From assembly GCA_023053575.1 (NCBI GenBank), contig JAKZAP010000016.1, positions 5,700,046 through 5,764,045 on the forward strand: a stretch of 64,000 nt of DNA. The letters run 5' to 3'. Position numbers and translations under genes: made by a program. Shown piece by piece: positions 7,632-19,105 of this stretch. The notes below the pieces were generated by a model that made no database searches, was not told where the DNA came from, and saw nothing but the letters and a program-made list of their open reading frames with translations. Position 1 is the first letter of the stretch. Every line of letters starts with the position of its first letter. The DNA is from Branchinecta lynchi (lineage: Eukaryota; Arthropoda; Branchiopoda; Anostraca; Branchinectidae).

Positions 7632-8203
7632 TCTATTGCTATACTGAATATTGTTTCCTAACTGTCAAACAGATCTTTATTTCATACGCGCATTAATGAG
7701 CTGCGTCATTCAAAGGTCTCGCCGTCAATTTGGGATGTAATTACAGTCTCCGGCGTGACTAACACAATCTCATCTTAACTCGGAAACTTTTGCGAATTGA
7801 ACAAGGACCCTTGGTGTAGTGGCTCAACGCTCGGCCGAACGTTGACTCATCACCATTCAGACCTTCGAATCCCACTGACCGCAGTTTCTGTTTGTCGATA
7901 GTGGGATGGTAATAAAAACTTGCGGGTTCCCCATTCAGGGCCCCCCAGACTAAGGCCACATCACCACAAACACTACACCAATCGGGGTGTACCAACATCA
8001 CACCTCTTAATTTTCAAAGTCTGGGGGTGTGGGGTTTTGCAAAAATATTTTATAAAGTTCAAAATCGGTAATCATCATATCATCATGCAAACTCAGTACT
8101 GCGTTTGTATCTATCGCATTTATATGATAAACGTGGTTGGTTTCTATTACCAGATGTTTCAAAGCGATTGGGATTTTTATTTAATAAAATCATCCCCTAA
8201 TAA
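7632..8203. other. 572-base gap holding a tRNA-like (SINE-like) segment
   Basis: At about 7,808-7,885 the plus strand has an A-box-like sequence (GGTGTAGTGGCTCAACGC) and, about 45 bases on, a B-box-like CCTTCGAATCCC, the layout of a tRNA-derived SINE promoter. The following 150 bases are C-rich with no ORF of note. The T-arm pairing is poor, so this is not a functional tRNA gene. An antisense 80-aa frame across it shows no protein features. Confidence 0.35.
8170..8203 (+). promoter_or_regulatory. start-site signature upstream of the OB-like gene
   Basis: A/T box (TTTTTATTTAATAAAAT), then CCCCTAATAA abutting the ATG at 8204. This is the clearest example of the element's common start architecture. 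Confidence 0.45.
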
Positions 8204-8512
8204 ATGGAGTCCACAAAGGAAGTCTTGAATACAATCAGAATGAATAAATACAATGAGACAATCAGGAAAGAAGAACTAGTTCTAGGACTGAAATATACTA
8301 TTGTTAAAATGAGAATTGCTAAGACAAAATATGGTGATAAGCTGGTTGTGGTCATTAATCATAATGACAAACCCTGTGATTTGTTTATAACACAGAAATA
8401 TAATGCCATTGCTAACGAATTACTTTTAAAGAAAAATCTGGTTTTGCAACCGATTGTACGCGAAAACAAGAACAAAGAAACATATGTGGATTTAGAACTG
8501 TTTACTCAGTAA
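8204..8512 (+). CDS. possible OB-fold, ssDNA-binding-like Polinton protein (102 aa)
   Basis: The segment LVLGLKYTIVKMRIAKTKYGDKLVVVI and the following alternation of polar and hydrophobic residues resemble the strand pattern of small OB-fold proteins. In related elements, short ORFs with a KYGxxxVxxL core sit near polB and are candidate ssDNA-binding proteins. The assignment is by pattern only. The start is fixed by the TAATAAATG context, the stop TAA is at 8510-8512, and AT-rich sequence follows. It would act in element replication if the assignment is right. Confidence 0.45.
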   Translation: MESTKEVLNTIRMNKYNETIRKEELVLGLKYTIVKMRIAKTKYGDKLVVVINHNDKPCDLFITQKYNAIANELLLKKNLVLQPIVRENKNKETYVDLELFTQ

Positions 8513-8754
8513 TATTTGAATAAAAAATTAAAAATGTAAAAAAAAAAGAAGTAGTAGTATATTGTAGTATTTTATATGTAGTAAAGGGTAATATTCTCAT
8601 TTCTTGTATCCTTTATTTTGGAAGTAAGAAAATAAAAATGTTCTTAAAAAGGGGGATAATTTGGTAAAAAGGATGTTAAAATTTAAGAAATTGATGTTAA
8701 AATGGGGTTTTGAAATTGGGGGGAGGGTGGAGTGGGAGCCCCTTTATATAACTA
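8513..8754. other. AT-rich non-coding tail, probable right flank of the Polinton
   Basis: Poly-A/T rich to about 8,690, then a G-rich stretch. No ORF, tRNA or clear terminal repeat. The element's right terminus should lie here or just beyond, but cannot be fixed without the left terminal repeat. Confidence 0.4.
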
Positions 8755-8953
8755 CTAATCTTATGTAGTAGTATCCAGTAGCATCCTATCTTGCCATAGT
8801 AACACTAACATCCAGTCTTGCTAATAGTACCATATAGTATTATGCAGTAACACGGTAGCCTTGAAGTAGAAGCATGTAGTAGCATCGTTAGTACTGCATG
8901 CAACTTTTTCGTACTACTTCGTAATACTATTTTGAGAAAAAATTTTCATCGGG
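8755..8953. mobile_element. MITE copy, AGTAGTATCC / TTTTTCATCGGG family
   Basis: Ends in ATTTTCATCGGG and contains the GTAGTATCCAGTAGCATCC and ACTTTTTCGTACTACTTCG blocks also found at 48,384-48,973 and 52,169-52,428. Those copies have the matching CCCGATGAAAAATT-like opposite end, which is missing here, so this copy is truncated at its left. Confidence 0.65.
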
Positions 8954-9249
8954 TTCACAAGGTGTCATAAAGAAATTGGAGATATTGGTAGACCTGGCTT
9001 TTTACTGTGTTAATGTTTTGGGGCAATAATCTGTCCTGCCGAGTACAAAACAAGCTTTCAGATGAGACTAGAGCTCACTCTTCTAAATCACAAAATCAGG
9101 CATGAGCATGACCAAACAACTATATTATTGCTTTAAACAATACTTTTACATTTCAGTCTCTGGATTTGGTGAGAATTCTACAGCGAAAAGAGAGGAATAG
9201 CAATAACAAACAAACCGAGAGAACAACAACAGGTAAGAAATAAAAGTAC
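8954..9249. other. no gene seen
   Basis: Unique-looking sequence. A stretch at about 9,150-9,236 has an acceptor-like and a donor-like boundary with an open frame between, but a related repeat at 11,680 shows it belongs to a dispersed repeat. Confidence 0.4.
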
Positions 9250-10920
9250 TTTATGCCAGAAAGTGTAGTTTGAAACGAAAGTCCGTCCATCCCTTTCCTA
9301 TAACTGTAACTCTCCACCAGATTCGGCGAATTGGGGGGGGGGGGGGGGTTCTAGGGATAACCGGAATTCTTGTGACAAGCTTAGACTGGAGGGATCTGGA
9401 TAAAACTTGGTGGGAAGAATAGACACAAGATCTAGATACACTGTTGACAGAACCGGACCGGATCAGGGCACTGTGGGGGCAGTTGGAATTGAGGGAGAAA
9501 AATCCGGAAACTTGAGGCATGCATAACTTTCGAACCGGCGATCAGATCTGAATGAAACTTGATAACTGGGAAGTAGCCTCTGGCTGTTCATTTCTGCTCC
9601 CTATTGGATCCGACAACTACTGAAAGGGGGGGGGGGACCCGAAATCCCAAGGCCTGCTTATAATGAATTGACCTAGACCCGATTTGAGGGGGGGGGGGTA
9701 AAGTATAATCCCTAGGACTCGCCAGTTTATATAACTGTTGCGGTTCCGGGTATTATAGGGAGATTTGGAGGGAGAGGGGGCGTAAATCTGATTCTGACGG
9801 AACTTGAAAACCTCTTAAAGTGCATATTATGTTACGAAGTGCTTATCATCTTTGCTCACTTCAGCGCAAAGTGCCAAAAAATAACGTTGTCCAAACTATA
9901 AATCTCGTAATTACCAAGGATCCATGATATGTTTTGCCTCGAGGGTTTTGCATAAAAATGAACTCCTTAAAGTGCTCTTCTCAGCTACGAAGTACAAAAA
10001 AACATTTGTGTGCAAACGATACATATTCATGATCTACAAGGGCCCATGATCATTTGCGCCTCCAGGATTTTGCTTACTCATGAATTGCTATACCTCTTAA
10101 AGTGAGCTTCGTAACTGCCAAGTGCAAAAAATATTGTTGATCAAAGGATAAATTTGTGTGTACCCAAGGGCCCATGATCATTTTTGCCTCCAAGTTTTTT
10201 ATTACAAGTTAATGCTTTATAACATTCATCCTAACCGCAAAAAATATAAAGAATACTTTAGATCAAATTATACATTTTCATTATTCCCAAGGGCCCATGA
10301 TCATCTTTAATCACTTTTACTTTACTTAGAGCTTTACTTACAATTGAATATCTAGTGCCGTTAAGTCCGCATCTAAACTGCAATGTGAAAATATACTTTT
10401 GACCAAACAATACATCTTCATGAGATCCAAGGGCACCAGGGGCGTCACGACTAGGGGGAGGGGGGGAGGCTCCCGCCCCCAATGCTGTCGACCAGCCGGT
10501 AAAAAAAACCTAGGCGGCGCCAAGCGCCGTAATTTTTTGTCAAGACAGTTGATTTTTGCCATGAAAACAGTCGTTTTTTCCGAAAATTGGTCGATTTTCG
10601 TCAAAATAGCCGGTTTTTCGGAGAATCAGTGGATTTTTCTGAAAGTCAGTCGATTTTTTTCAAAACTCATTTTTGTTTACCAGTTAGTCGGTAAATGCCT
10701 CTTCCCTCTCCCCCCAAGGATTTTGGCTAGTAACGCCTCTGAAGGGCACATGATTGTCACAACGAAATTCCTAGCCCTTTTCTTTAGAGTGCGCATCATT
10801 ACGGCTGGGTGCAACAAATAATTTTGGCTAAACGACTCATTCTCATGATCCCTAGGGGCGCGTGATCGTTCTGGCCTCATGGGTTTGATCACAATAAAAC
10901 AACGAATCGACAAATTTCCA
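9250..10920. repeat. modular satellite element copy, inverted orientation, with G-runs
   Basis: Left part (9,250-9,800) is made of the module with 'gatctggatgaaacttg' and 'ccggaatcttgag' phrases. Right part (about 9,880-10,870) consists of roughly 120-base units each containing GGGCCCATGATCAT-like and TTTTGCCTC-like sequence (near 9,920, 10,040, 10,160, 10,290, 10,420 and 10,850). The same two modules recur together at 25.1-26.9, 43.5-45.4 and 63 kb. Runs of 10-15 G interrupt it. Confidence 0.7.
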
Positions 10921-12705
10921 CTTTCATCCTCTCAACCAGCCTTGCAAGTGCCATGTGTTCTAACTCTTGTTTATCCTTATTTTCTTGCCTGACAAGTTGT
11001 TGGCCCGGAATCTGACTGAATGGGAAGTCGGTTGAAAATTCGACGGAGGTATTAGCTTGGTATTAGTCACTGAGTCCATATCTGAACATAATTTTTTTCA
11101 TCCGAATTCCGTAATTCTCCCGGCATTCGGCAAACCATGGTAATTTGGTAGAAGTAAAAAAAAAAATCGGAAGTCGATAAGCTTTGAAATATGGCTATAG
11201 AACCGTGGTGATTTCAAATCTATTCTTGGTTTGTGAACTGACTGTCGTTCTTTAGCCTTAAAAGGGAACTTCGAGGTGAGGTTCATTTTTCTGACTTTGA
11301 GCTTAAGAGGAACTTAACCAAGAAGAACTGAAATATCGCTCAAATAAAATCAGGTGTCGTATCCGTTTAGTTCCGTCAGCGGTTTAGGCGTAGTCCGCGA
11401 AACCACAAGAATATCCTTTCTTGAATATTTTTTTTGTGGCTGATTAAGGAGCTTATAAATAACATGCAAACTCGTCTAGCGAAGACGGGAAATTTACAAG
11501 AACAGATTTTCTGGATCAAGAAGTTCAGTAAATATTCTATTTTTGGGATCCTATCAAAACTTTGGTATTGTGAAAATAAGACTACCTAGTTTCCCGTTTC
11601 TTGGTCCCAGTCGCATCCGTCGACAGTGGGGGGGGGGGGGGGGCGATGACTCATTTTTTTTGTTAATTATTACCTTTACATTTCAGTGCCTTGGAGACTA
11701 CATTGACATGAAAAGAGCAAAAGCGAGGAAAAAATAAAGAAAACGAAGCAGACGAGATTCCGAAGAAAGTTGAGAAAAGAAGTAGAATTGGGAAGGGGAT
11801 GAATGATTTATATAAGCATAAAAATTTCTAAGTGAAATCAAAATGTATTATTTTTTGTGGTAGAGCAGGAGGGCTGCAGGACTGACCCCCGGAGTAACTG
11901 CTGACTTGTAAGGATACGCACTTTAAGGGACCCAACCCCCTAGCTGCTCACACCCCACAGGCTACTGAAGAGAAATTTGGCCTGTGCCCTGCCCACTTCC
12001 TAGTTTAGTCGTCCGGAAGAATGTGGCTGAACAACTACTGAAAACAGTAAAGTTGCAGCCACCGACCTAGAAGTGGGGCTCTTCACCGCCTGGGATCATC
12101 CGGAAACTGTTTCGCAGGAACTGGGAAATATATTTAGTATCAGACTATTATTGATCATGTTGGTGAAGAGTCCCAGTTTTAAGGCAGTGTTGCTTTCGAT
12201 TTGCAATCACGACTTAAGGTGGCTTCAAAGGTTTACAATCGCATATTCTCTGTCCCGGATGTGGTACTGCTTGCATGAATCGACGATTCACGTCACTCGA
12301 GATCATAGGAAGAAGAATCACCGGAAAAGAAATAGTGATCGTTAAAGGGGATACTAAAGCCGCATTGGATTTACCCTTGTCTCGGCCCCGTCAAACAAAT
12401 ACCGTTTTATTTAACTACCATGTCTGCTTAATGCCGTTTTATTTGTCCTTGTTAGCTGACAATTTTCAGTGCCGTGTCACAGGACGCCATGAATGATGAC
12501 ATAATCTGGAAGCAAGTTTTGGTACACTGGTGTAGAGTTTCTCAGCTGCGTTTTATTTGTTATGCTTGTCCGTTATATTCATCTGACAATGCTAATAAAA
12601 CGGCTTTAAACCGTGACAAGGCAGTAACGCGAAGAAGAAATACTCAAATCGAAAATTTACTAGAGGTGGAATCCCTAAAAGATTTATTTACCCCTTGACT
12701 GAGAA
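10921..12705. other. non-coding stretch, no gene seen
   Basis: Contains a G-run of 14 near 11,629, a TTTTTGGGATCC end-like motif at 11,533, and scattered similarity to the fold-back family near 11,310-11,370. Open frames of 60-90 codons here show no composition or motif of real protein. Confidence 0.5.
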
Positions 12706-14350
12706 TTCGAGTTGCCGACCCCTCAAAGTTACTATAGTTGGTGAAGATACCTTTGTTTCCCACCCCTCTCTTCGCTGATAATTCTAGTTGCCGACCCCTC
12801 AAAGCTACTAAAATCAGGAAGGGAACCGTGAAATATGAATGTCGATAGTTGCCGACCCCTCAAAGAAGAAAAAGTTTGAATTCGTAATTTTTTTCCTCGT
12901 TTCAGTACTCTAAGGTACGATCCGTGCCAAGGTAATAAAATGAGGAAAGAAATGGAGGACTTGAAATATCTTAGTTGCTCACCCCTCGAAGCTACTATAA
13001 CGAGGAAGGGAACGGCCAACTATGACTTTTGATAGTTGTCGACCCCGCAAAGGAGAAAAATTTTGAATCCCTAATTTTTCCTCGTTTTAGTACTCTAAGG
13101 TACCATCCGTAACTTCAGGGTACCAACATGAGGAAAAGGTGAACTTTTACAAATGTATGTTCCGACCCCTCAGGAGGTACAAACAGAGGAAAAGCACGGC
13201 ACAGCTTGCTAGTTTTCGAATCCTAAAAGGAGGAAACGGTGAAATTTTACAAATGTATGTTGCCAAGCCCTCACGAGAAACTAAACAGGAAAAGCACGAT
13301 GCATCTTGCCATTTGAATACTAAAAGGTGAACTTTTACAAATGTAAGTTGCTGACCCCTCACGGGATACTAAACAGAGCAAAGCCTTGCCAGTTTTTTTA
13401 GAATTCCGAATTTCTTTCCTAGTTTTAGTACTCTAAGGTACTATGCATCAAAAGTTACTATAGTTGCCGACCCCTCAAAATTTAGAATTCCCAATTTCTT
13501 CCCTCATTTTAGTAACATAAGGTGTCACCATCCGTGACAAGTTACTAAAACCAGGAAAGAAATGGCGGACTTGAAATATCTTAGTTTCCGACCCCTCACT
13601 GGACTCATGATCTGAGTCGCCTATCAACAGAGTGCTAAAAGGAGGAAAAGGTGAACTTTTACAAACGTAAGTTGCCGACCCCTCACGAGAAACTAAACAG
13701 AGGAAAAGCACGGCACAGCGCGCCAGTTTTTTTTTCGAATACTAAAAGGAGGAAAAGGTGAACTTTTACAAATGTAAGTTGCCTACCCCTCACGAGAAAC
13801 TAAACAGAGGAAAAGCACGGCACATCATTCGATTTTTTTTCGAATACTAAAAGGAGGAGGGGTGAACTTTTACAAACGTAAGTTGCCGACCCCTCACGAG
13901 AAACTAAACAGAGGAAAAGCACGGTACAGCGCGCCAGTTTTTTTTTCGAATACTAAAGGGAGGAAAAGGTGAACTTTTACAAACGTAGGTTGCCGACCCC
14001 CCGCGAGAAACGAAACAGAGGAAAAGCACGGTACAGCGCGCCAATTTTTTTTTTCGAATACTAAAAGGAGGAAAAGGTGAACTTTTACAAATGTAAGTTG
14101 CCGACCCCTCACGAGAAACTAAACAGAGGAAAAGCACCGCACAGCATTCCATTTTTTTTCGAATACTAAAAGGAGGAAAAGGTGAACTTTAACAAATGTA
14201 AGTTGCCGGCCCCTCACGGGATGCTAAACAGAGGAAAGGTTTGCCAGTTTTTCGAATACTAAAAGGAGGAAAAGGTGAACTTTAACAAAGGAAGCTGGAG
14301 ACCCCTCACGGGATACTAAACAGAGGAAAGGCTTGCCAGTTTTTCGAATC
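12706..14350. repeat. tandem array of about 115-base units (GTTGCCGACCCCTCA satellite)
   Basis: The phrase GTTGCCGACCCCTCA, followed by gagaaactaaacagaggaaaagcac and then actaaaaggaggaaaaggtgaacttttac, repeats about ten times between 13,130 and 14,330. More diverged units lie from 12,706. Unit spacing is about 110-125 bases. Short frames in both directions are by-products of the repeat. Confidence 0.9.
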
Positions 14351-15945
14351 CTCGATTCCTGGTATTTCTTTCCTCGTTTTAGTTTGCCTTTCCTGGTTTT
14401 AGTATTCTTTCCTGCTTTTCTCTTGCCTTTCCTTTCCTGCTTTTAGTCGATCCCGTCAATATGGGACCAGTTACCAGCGTTTGGATGTGGGGGGCGGGGA
14501 GTATCACCGAAAGATACATCTAGATGGGTCTTTGGGTGGGTTCAAAGACCCATCTGGATAATGATGTTCACGCATTCCAAATTTCCACCTTAGTACCAGG
14601 CATGTTTAGCAAGTTTGCGAATTTGGTCAGGCAATTTACTCTGGGCAATCCGGGCCCAGTTGCACATAATTCGCAAAACGGTGTGTCATTTCGCTAAACA
14701 TACCGAATTATTGGGATTCTACAAAGAAAATTTTTTATTTTCCACTATCTGCTCTAGTTATGACGTTCAGAATATGTGCGGCCGTCCCCACAACGCAAGT
14801 TCTACTATGACTCGGGAAATTTTAATCTAAATACAAACGCTGCTTTTCGTCGAGCAAAGGTGAGATTGGTGAAGATTGTTTAGTGTCGGATTGTCCTATC
14901 CCAGCCTTTTTAGGTTAAACTTTAAAGGAAACATTAGTCACTGGGGGAATTGTGACCAATTGCCCTTGAACCGAGAGTGTATCGGAGCTTGAATCCCAAA
15001 AGTGACAACTAGACCCCAAGGCCCACAAGTACACCAAGTTTCAAATTAGTATCTGTCATGGTTCACGAGATAAGAATGCCAAAATAAAACGGTGAAAACC
15101 GAGAACGGAAAACCGGCTATCGCGGCCGCAAGAGTGGAGTGTTCGTAAATGAACTTTCCACTAAAACCGAACATGTGATCACCAAGAAGGGTTCACATGA
15201 CGTATTATCTGTTCAGCGAAGTTAAATGTGATTTCAAAAGACTAGTACTTTCAACTTCAAAAAGGCTCGAAAGGCTGTAACTAGCTTAGCGACATCACAA
15301 CATCCGCACCGGTTCATAATGTAAACAAACACAACTGGAATTCCTGACAGTATTTTTGGCACACCCTTAGTTCTATACGGAAAAGTTGAGATTTGTTCAA
15401 CTTGATGATGAAAGTGTAACTCCGTTTCACGGATTTTCGCAGAATAGTCGACTCACATTCAGCCGAGAAATCTGCGCGTTTTGAGCCTTGTATGACCATG
15501 CTCAAAAGAAACCACCGAGGAAAAGCTATTCGGTATTCTGATTGAACATGGATCCCTCGCGACCCTCCCATCACACAAAAAAATGACCATCATCACCAAC
15601 CACTGTCACGAAGTGAAGCTTGCTTAACTTTGAGTTTGTATGATCCGTAAACTTTAGTTTATTACCGATCACTATGACAAACAATCCAAGTGGAAAGGTA
15701 GGCTATGCGAAAATTTGTTGTTAAGACAAACGAAACTTCCATGGCTCATTTTCCATCGGGAAAGAGTCTAATTCATTGATAAAGGCAGCTGGAACTCTGG
15801 ACCAAGATATTTGTTGTTCTATGAAATGAACTCGAAGAAAGGCATCTGTGCGGTGCAAGGAAGAACTATTTAAGATACTTCATGGTACAGGGCAAACTAT
15901 AGGTGGACTCTGCCATAAACATAATACAAAAATACGGGAAATCAA
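14351..15945. other. non-coding stretch, no gene seen
   Basis: The part 14,690-14,860 resembles 39,830-40,015 in inverted orientation, so it is a dispersed repeat. An 86-codon minus-strand frame near 15,314-15,574 has no recognisable domain. Confidence 0.5.
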
Positions 15946-16160
15946 ATAATAAAAAAAAACTGTTTTAAACAGCCGGTTCTGTTTTTTTTCGCCTGTTTAA
16001 CAGCTGTTTCTGTTTTCGAAGTCATCATTTCTGTTAAAACAGAACAGGACCTGTTTTCAAGTTTCCTGTTTTCTTTCTGTTTCTGTTCTTGTGTGACCTG
16101 TTTCTGCCTGTTCCTGTTTGAATGCAAAAACAGAACAGTGCCCATGCCTACTCGCGCTGT
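15946..16160. repeat. degenerate CTGTTTT/CTGTTTCTGTT simple repeat
   Basis: About 200 bases dominated by irregular CTGTTT and CTGTTC words with the complementary cagaacag. No constant period. Confidence 0.8.
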
Positions 16161-17504
16161 TTGCTGTTTACACTCTAAACTAGTTCCTACTTTAAAGCCA
16201 AGCTTTGCTCTTAACAAATTAACAAATTAACCAAGGCAGTTTTAGAAATTTCTTCAGGACCATTGACTTCTACCAAAAACATGAACAAATTTCGATAACC
16301 AGTTTTTCGGACGAGTGAACTTCTCGCAAATAGTCATTGGGAGCATGATATACTGTTTGAAATCCAGGTCTTCGGGTTTAAGAATGAATGGAGCGATTAC
16401 GAAAGTATTCCACTCGCATTACAGGTATGATGGGTCCTTTAGGATAAGAAAGTCAACGTAGTCTCGATTTATGTGCCCCAAAAAGTCACTCCAGCTCTGA
16501 AAGCCCCTTTTATGGTTACGGATCCATTATATCGTAGCTGTGCATCATCCAGCAGAAATAGCCAAAAATTTTGGAGAGAAAAAATATCCTCAACGGATCA
16601 TTTGGAGGTTGATTCCACTGCTGACAACGTTATGTGATCGGTACTGTGCATTTAGTGGTCACCCCCAGGACAACCTGGACGCCCAGGTTCTCGGGTGACT
16701 GGTTTATCTGAAGATGTGTTGTTTAGTTCCTATGTTTTTTTGTTAGAAGTTGTTTAATCTTATTTTGTGTAAATAAAGAATAACCTAACCTAACCATGCT
16801 AATGGAAGGACCTTAAAGTGTAACTGAAAAGCCAACTTATTTTTATATTTTAGTTTCGAATAATATTTTGACTCTTCTAAGGGATTTTTACTTTTTCATC
16901 TCAGGCACTGATAGTGATGTTCAGAATATGCGCTACTTGCACAAGTACAAATTCATCCTGCCGAAGCGAATTTGAATGTCAGCAAAAGCGTGGAAAAGCC
17001 TGGCTTATTATCACGTCTGAGAGATGGTTACATTGTTCCAAGATCACGTCTGAGAAACGACCTATATTTTGAGGACTAAAATTGCTATTTACGCGTAGAG
17101 GTACAAGCACGTCCGTAAGAACAAGTTCATCTGACAAAATTGATTATTCGGAAACAGCGAAGTAACGAATTTCCATAGGGTCTTCAAGTCCATTTAAGTG
17201 AATTAGATGATGGATAACTAGACTGCCGTATATCAGCCCTTTCGCATAGCAACTTAGGCTATTTACTGTTTATACGCACGGTTTTAGCTGTTTTAAGTCA
17301 TCTCCAGGCCCGTTGACTTCTAGCAAAACAGGGACAAATTTACATAACCGTGTTTCTGACGAGTGAGTTTCTCGCAAAAGATTTTTTTCAGCAAAAATGG
17401 TAAGGGAGTTTAGAATGTATCGAATGATGTTCGGGTCTCCGAATTTCAGAATGGGAACGATTGCGCAAGGAGTTTGCAGGTCCTTGAACTACAAGCAATA
17501 CATG
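16161..17504. other. non-coding stretch with a retroelement 3' tail near 16,720-16,800
   Basis: At about 16,765-16,797 the sequence AATAAAGAATAAC runs into CCTAACCTAACC, which looks like the 3' end of a plus-strand retroelement with a short repeat tail. No ORF with protein-like content elsewhere. Confidence 0.35.
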
Positions 17505-17745
17505 CATAAGGGTTTATTCAAACAATGTTTTCAACGGATACGTCAGCTACGATTTGTCATCAGCGATATTTTGGCCCTTCTTGGCGTTTCCTTCCCCAAA
17601 GTTGAACCAGAGGATTGACAGCCTGACGAGGACCCTTGCCAAGAAGGGCCGAAATATCGCTGATGAAGAATCGTAGCTGACGTATCCGTTGAAAACATTG
17701 TTTGAATAAATGTTTCAAAGTCAGCTTGGGCTCAAAGAATATTTA
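17505..17745. mobile_element. fold-back (inverted-repeat) element
   Basis: Arm 1 at 17,519-17,584 and arm 2 at 17,637-17,705 are reverse complements across about 65 bases, including ACGGATACGTCAGCTACGAT and GGCCCTTCTTGGC. The outer flank TTTCAAAGTCAGCTTGG follows arm 2. The same arms recur at 25.14, 30.21-30.48, 34.06-34.18, 54.70-54.83 and 56.82 kb. Confidence 0.85.
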
Positions 17746-17783
17746 TGCATAAGGGGGCATATGGTGGCGTCAGCTTTTTATGA

Positions 17784-19105
17784 TGCATGACCAGGGACGT
17801 CGCAAGTGCATTTTCGGTGGGGGGGGGGGGGTGCAGAGCCAAAATTTTACCGAATCTTTCAAAAATTTTACCGAATCCTAGAACTAAGAATTCGAGCTTT
17901 AAATTATGGAAACGAAACCATTACGTAGGAAGAGCAACAATAAAGGGCAGCGAACGACGATAAGTCAACTATTAAGCGGCGTTTTGGCGAAGCCCACATG
18001 GAGAATACATTGCAGGTCATGATTGCAGTAACATCTTCTATCTATTATAGCCAATAGAAAATTAAATCGAGCGCCGCAGGCGATAATTTTCGAAACCGTT
18101 TTTTTTCTGTAGGACCGGATGGAGCGACGTTCCGGCAGCAGCAGCAACTGTAGTCTAGTCAATATACTACCTATAATCACATAAAATGAGCCCCGCCGGC
18201 GAATTTTGCTTTTTCCTGCCAAATTTAATTTTCATCCAAAATCTAGCTTTTAATGTTTCGAAATCTCAATCCTAAAACTGTCTTAAAACCCCCGTCAAAT
18301 GAGGCGCCCTTCTACAAAACAGAGAATATTACGAAAAGCGCTGCAGGCGGAATTTTCGAAATATTTATCATTAGATATTCTTTTTGGGATCCAAAACAAG
18401 AGTGAGGACTATCGATGATATCATAGATCATCCATTTTGTCTGCGACCAGCGCTTCACTCGACCTCTTCTGAGTTTCGAGATTCGTGGCAACTTCCGAAT
18501 CCTGGCAATTATAACGAATAAATTACCGAATCCCAGTTATTATACCGAATAAGTTTAGACCGATAGCATGTTCGGGATTCTGTATAACTACTGTTACCGG
18601 TTATTATACCGAATTGTTTTGGTATCGAAAGACTACCAAACAATATTCATATTCGGTATACTTTCGTCGAAACTGGAACAAAGTCAGGATTCGTGGTTAA
18701 CTTCCTAATCCTAGAAATTATACTGAATAAATCACCGAATCCCAATCCTGATACCGAATAATTTCGAACCAATAGCTTATTCGGGATTCTGTGTAACTAC
18801 GGAATCTCCATAAATATACCGAATAGTACCGGTATCGAAAAATTACCAAATGATTTCAGTAAATTCTCTCACCAAATTCGTGATAACTACCGAATACTGG
18901 CAACTATGCCGAATCCCGATCATACCGAAGAGATTTGTACAGATAGCCTATTTAGGATTCTGTATTACTACCGAATCCCCATAAATATATCGAACAGTTC
19001 TGCTACCGAAAACATACCGAACAATTTGGCCAAAAATTTTACCGGATCTCGAAAAGGTGGGGGGGGGGCTGCACCCCCCCCCCTTGCGACGACCCTGTGC
19101 ATGAC
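17784..19105. mobile_element. hAT-type non-autonomous element with 8-bp target duplication
   Basis: Terminal inverted repeats begin CAGGGACGTCGCAAG at 17,792 and end CTTGCGACGACCCTG at 19,097. Both are followed inward by a G-run, GTGCAG and CCAAAATTTTACC. The flanking 8-mers TGCATGAC at 17,784-17,791 and 19,098-19,105 are identical. A CAGGG start with an 8-bp duplication is the hAT signature. The interior has no transposase; it is largely a degenerate array of ACCGAATCC / TATACCGAATAA words. A diverged second copy lies at 34.67-36.06 kb. Confidence 0.85.

Larger units (their letters stand above)
1..8700. mobile_element. Polinton/Maverick DNA transposon, partial (left end outside the window)
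   Basis: Tightly packed, AT-rich block of small genes that together are diagnostic of Polintons: retroviral-type integrase N-terminus, adenain-like cysteine protease, FtsK/HerA-type packaging ATPase and a large family-B DNA polymerase. Most genes run on the minus strand with gaps of 10-30 bases, and two run on the plus strand at the right. No terminal inverted repeat can be defined because the left end is missing. The right boundary is inferred from the drop in AT content at about 8,690 and from a MITE starting near 8,755. The polymerase frame is broken, so this copy is probably not autonomous unless the breaks are assembly errors. Whether it sits inside a reelin intron or downstream of that gene cannot be told. 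Confidence 0.9.

Noticed and set aside
7759..8001. 80-codon minus-strand frame with several cysteines
   Set aside because: No family pattern, overlaps the tRNA-like segment, and lacks the start signature of the Polinton genes.
9150..9237. Exon-like segment with acceptor, open frame and GTAAG donor on the plus strand
   Set aside because: A related sequence at 11,680-11,750 shows it belongs to a dispersed repeat; no neighbouring exon supports a gene.
15314..15574. 86-codon minus-strand frame considered as the next reelin exon
   Set aside because: No RW.Q, WALD or EGF pattern and no well-placed splice sites.
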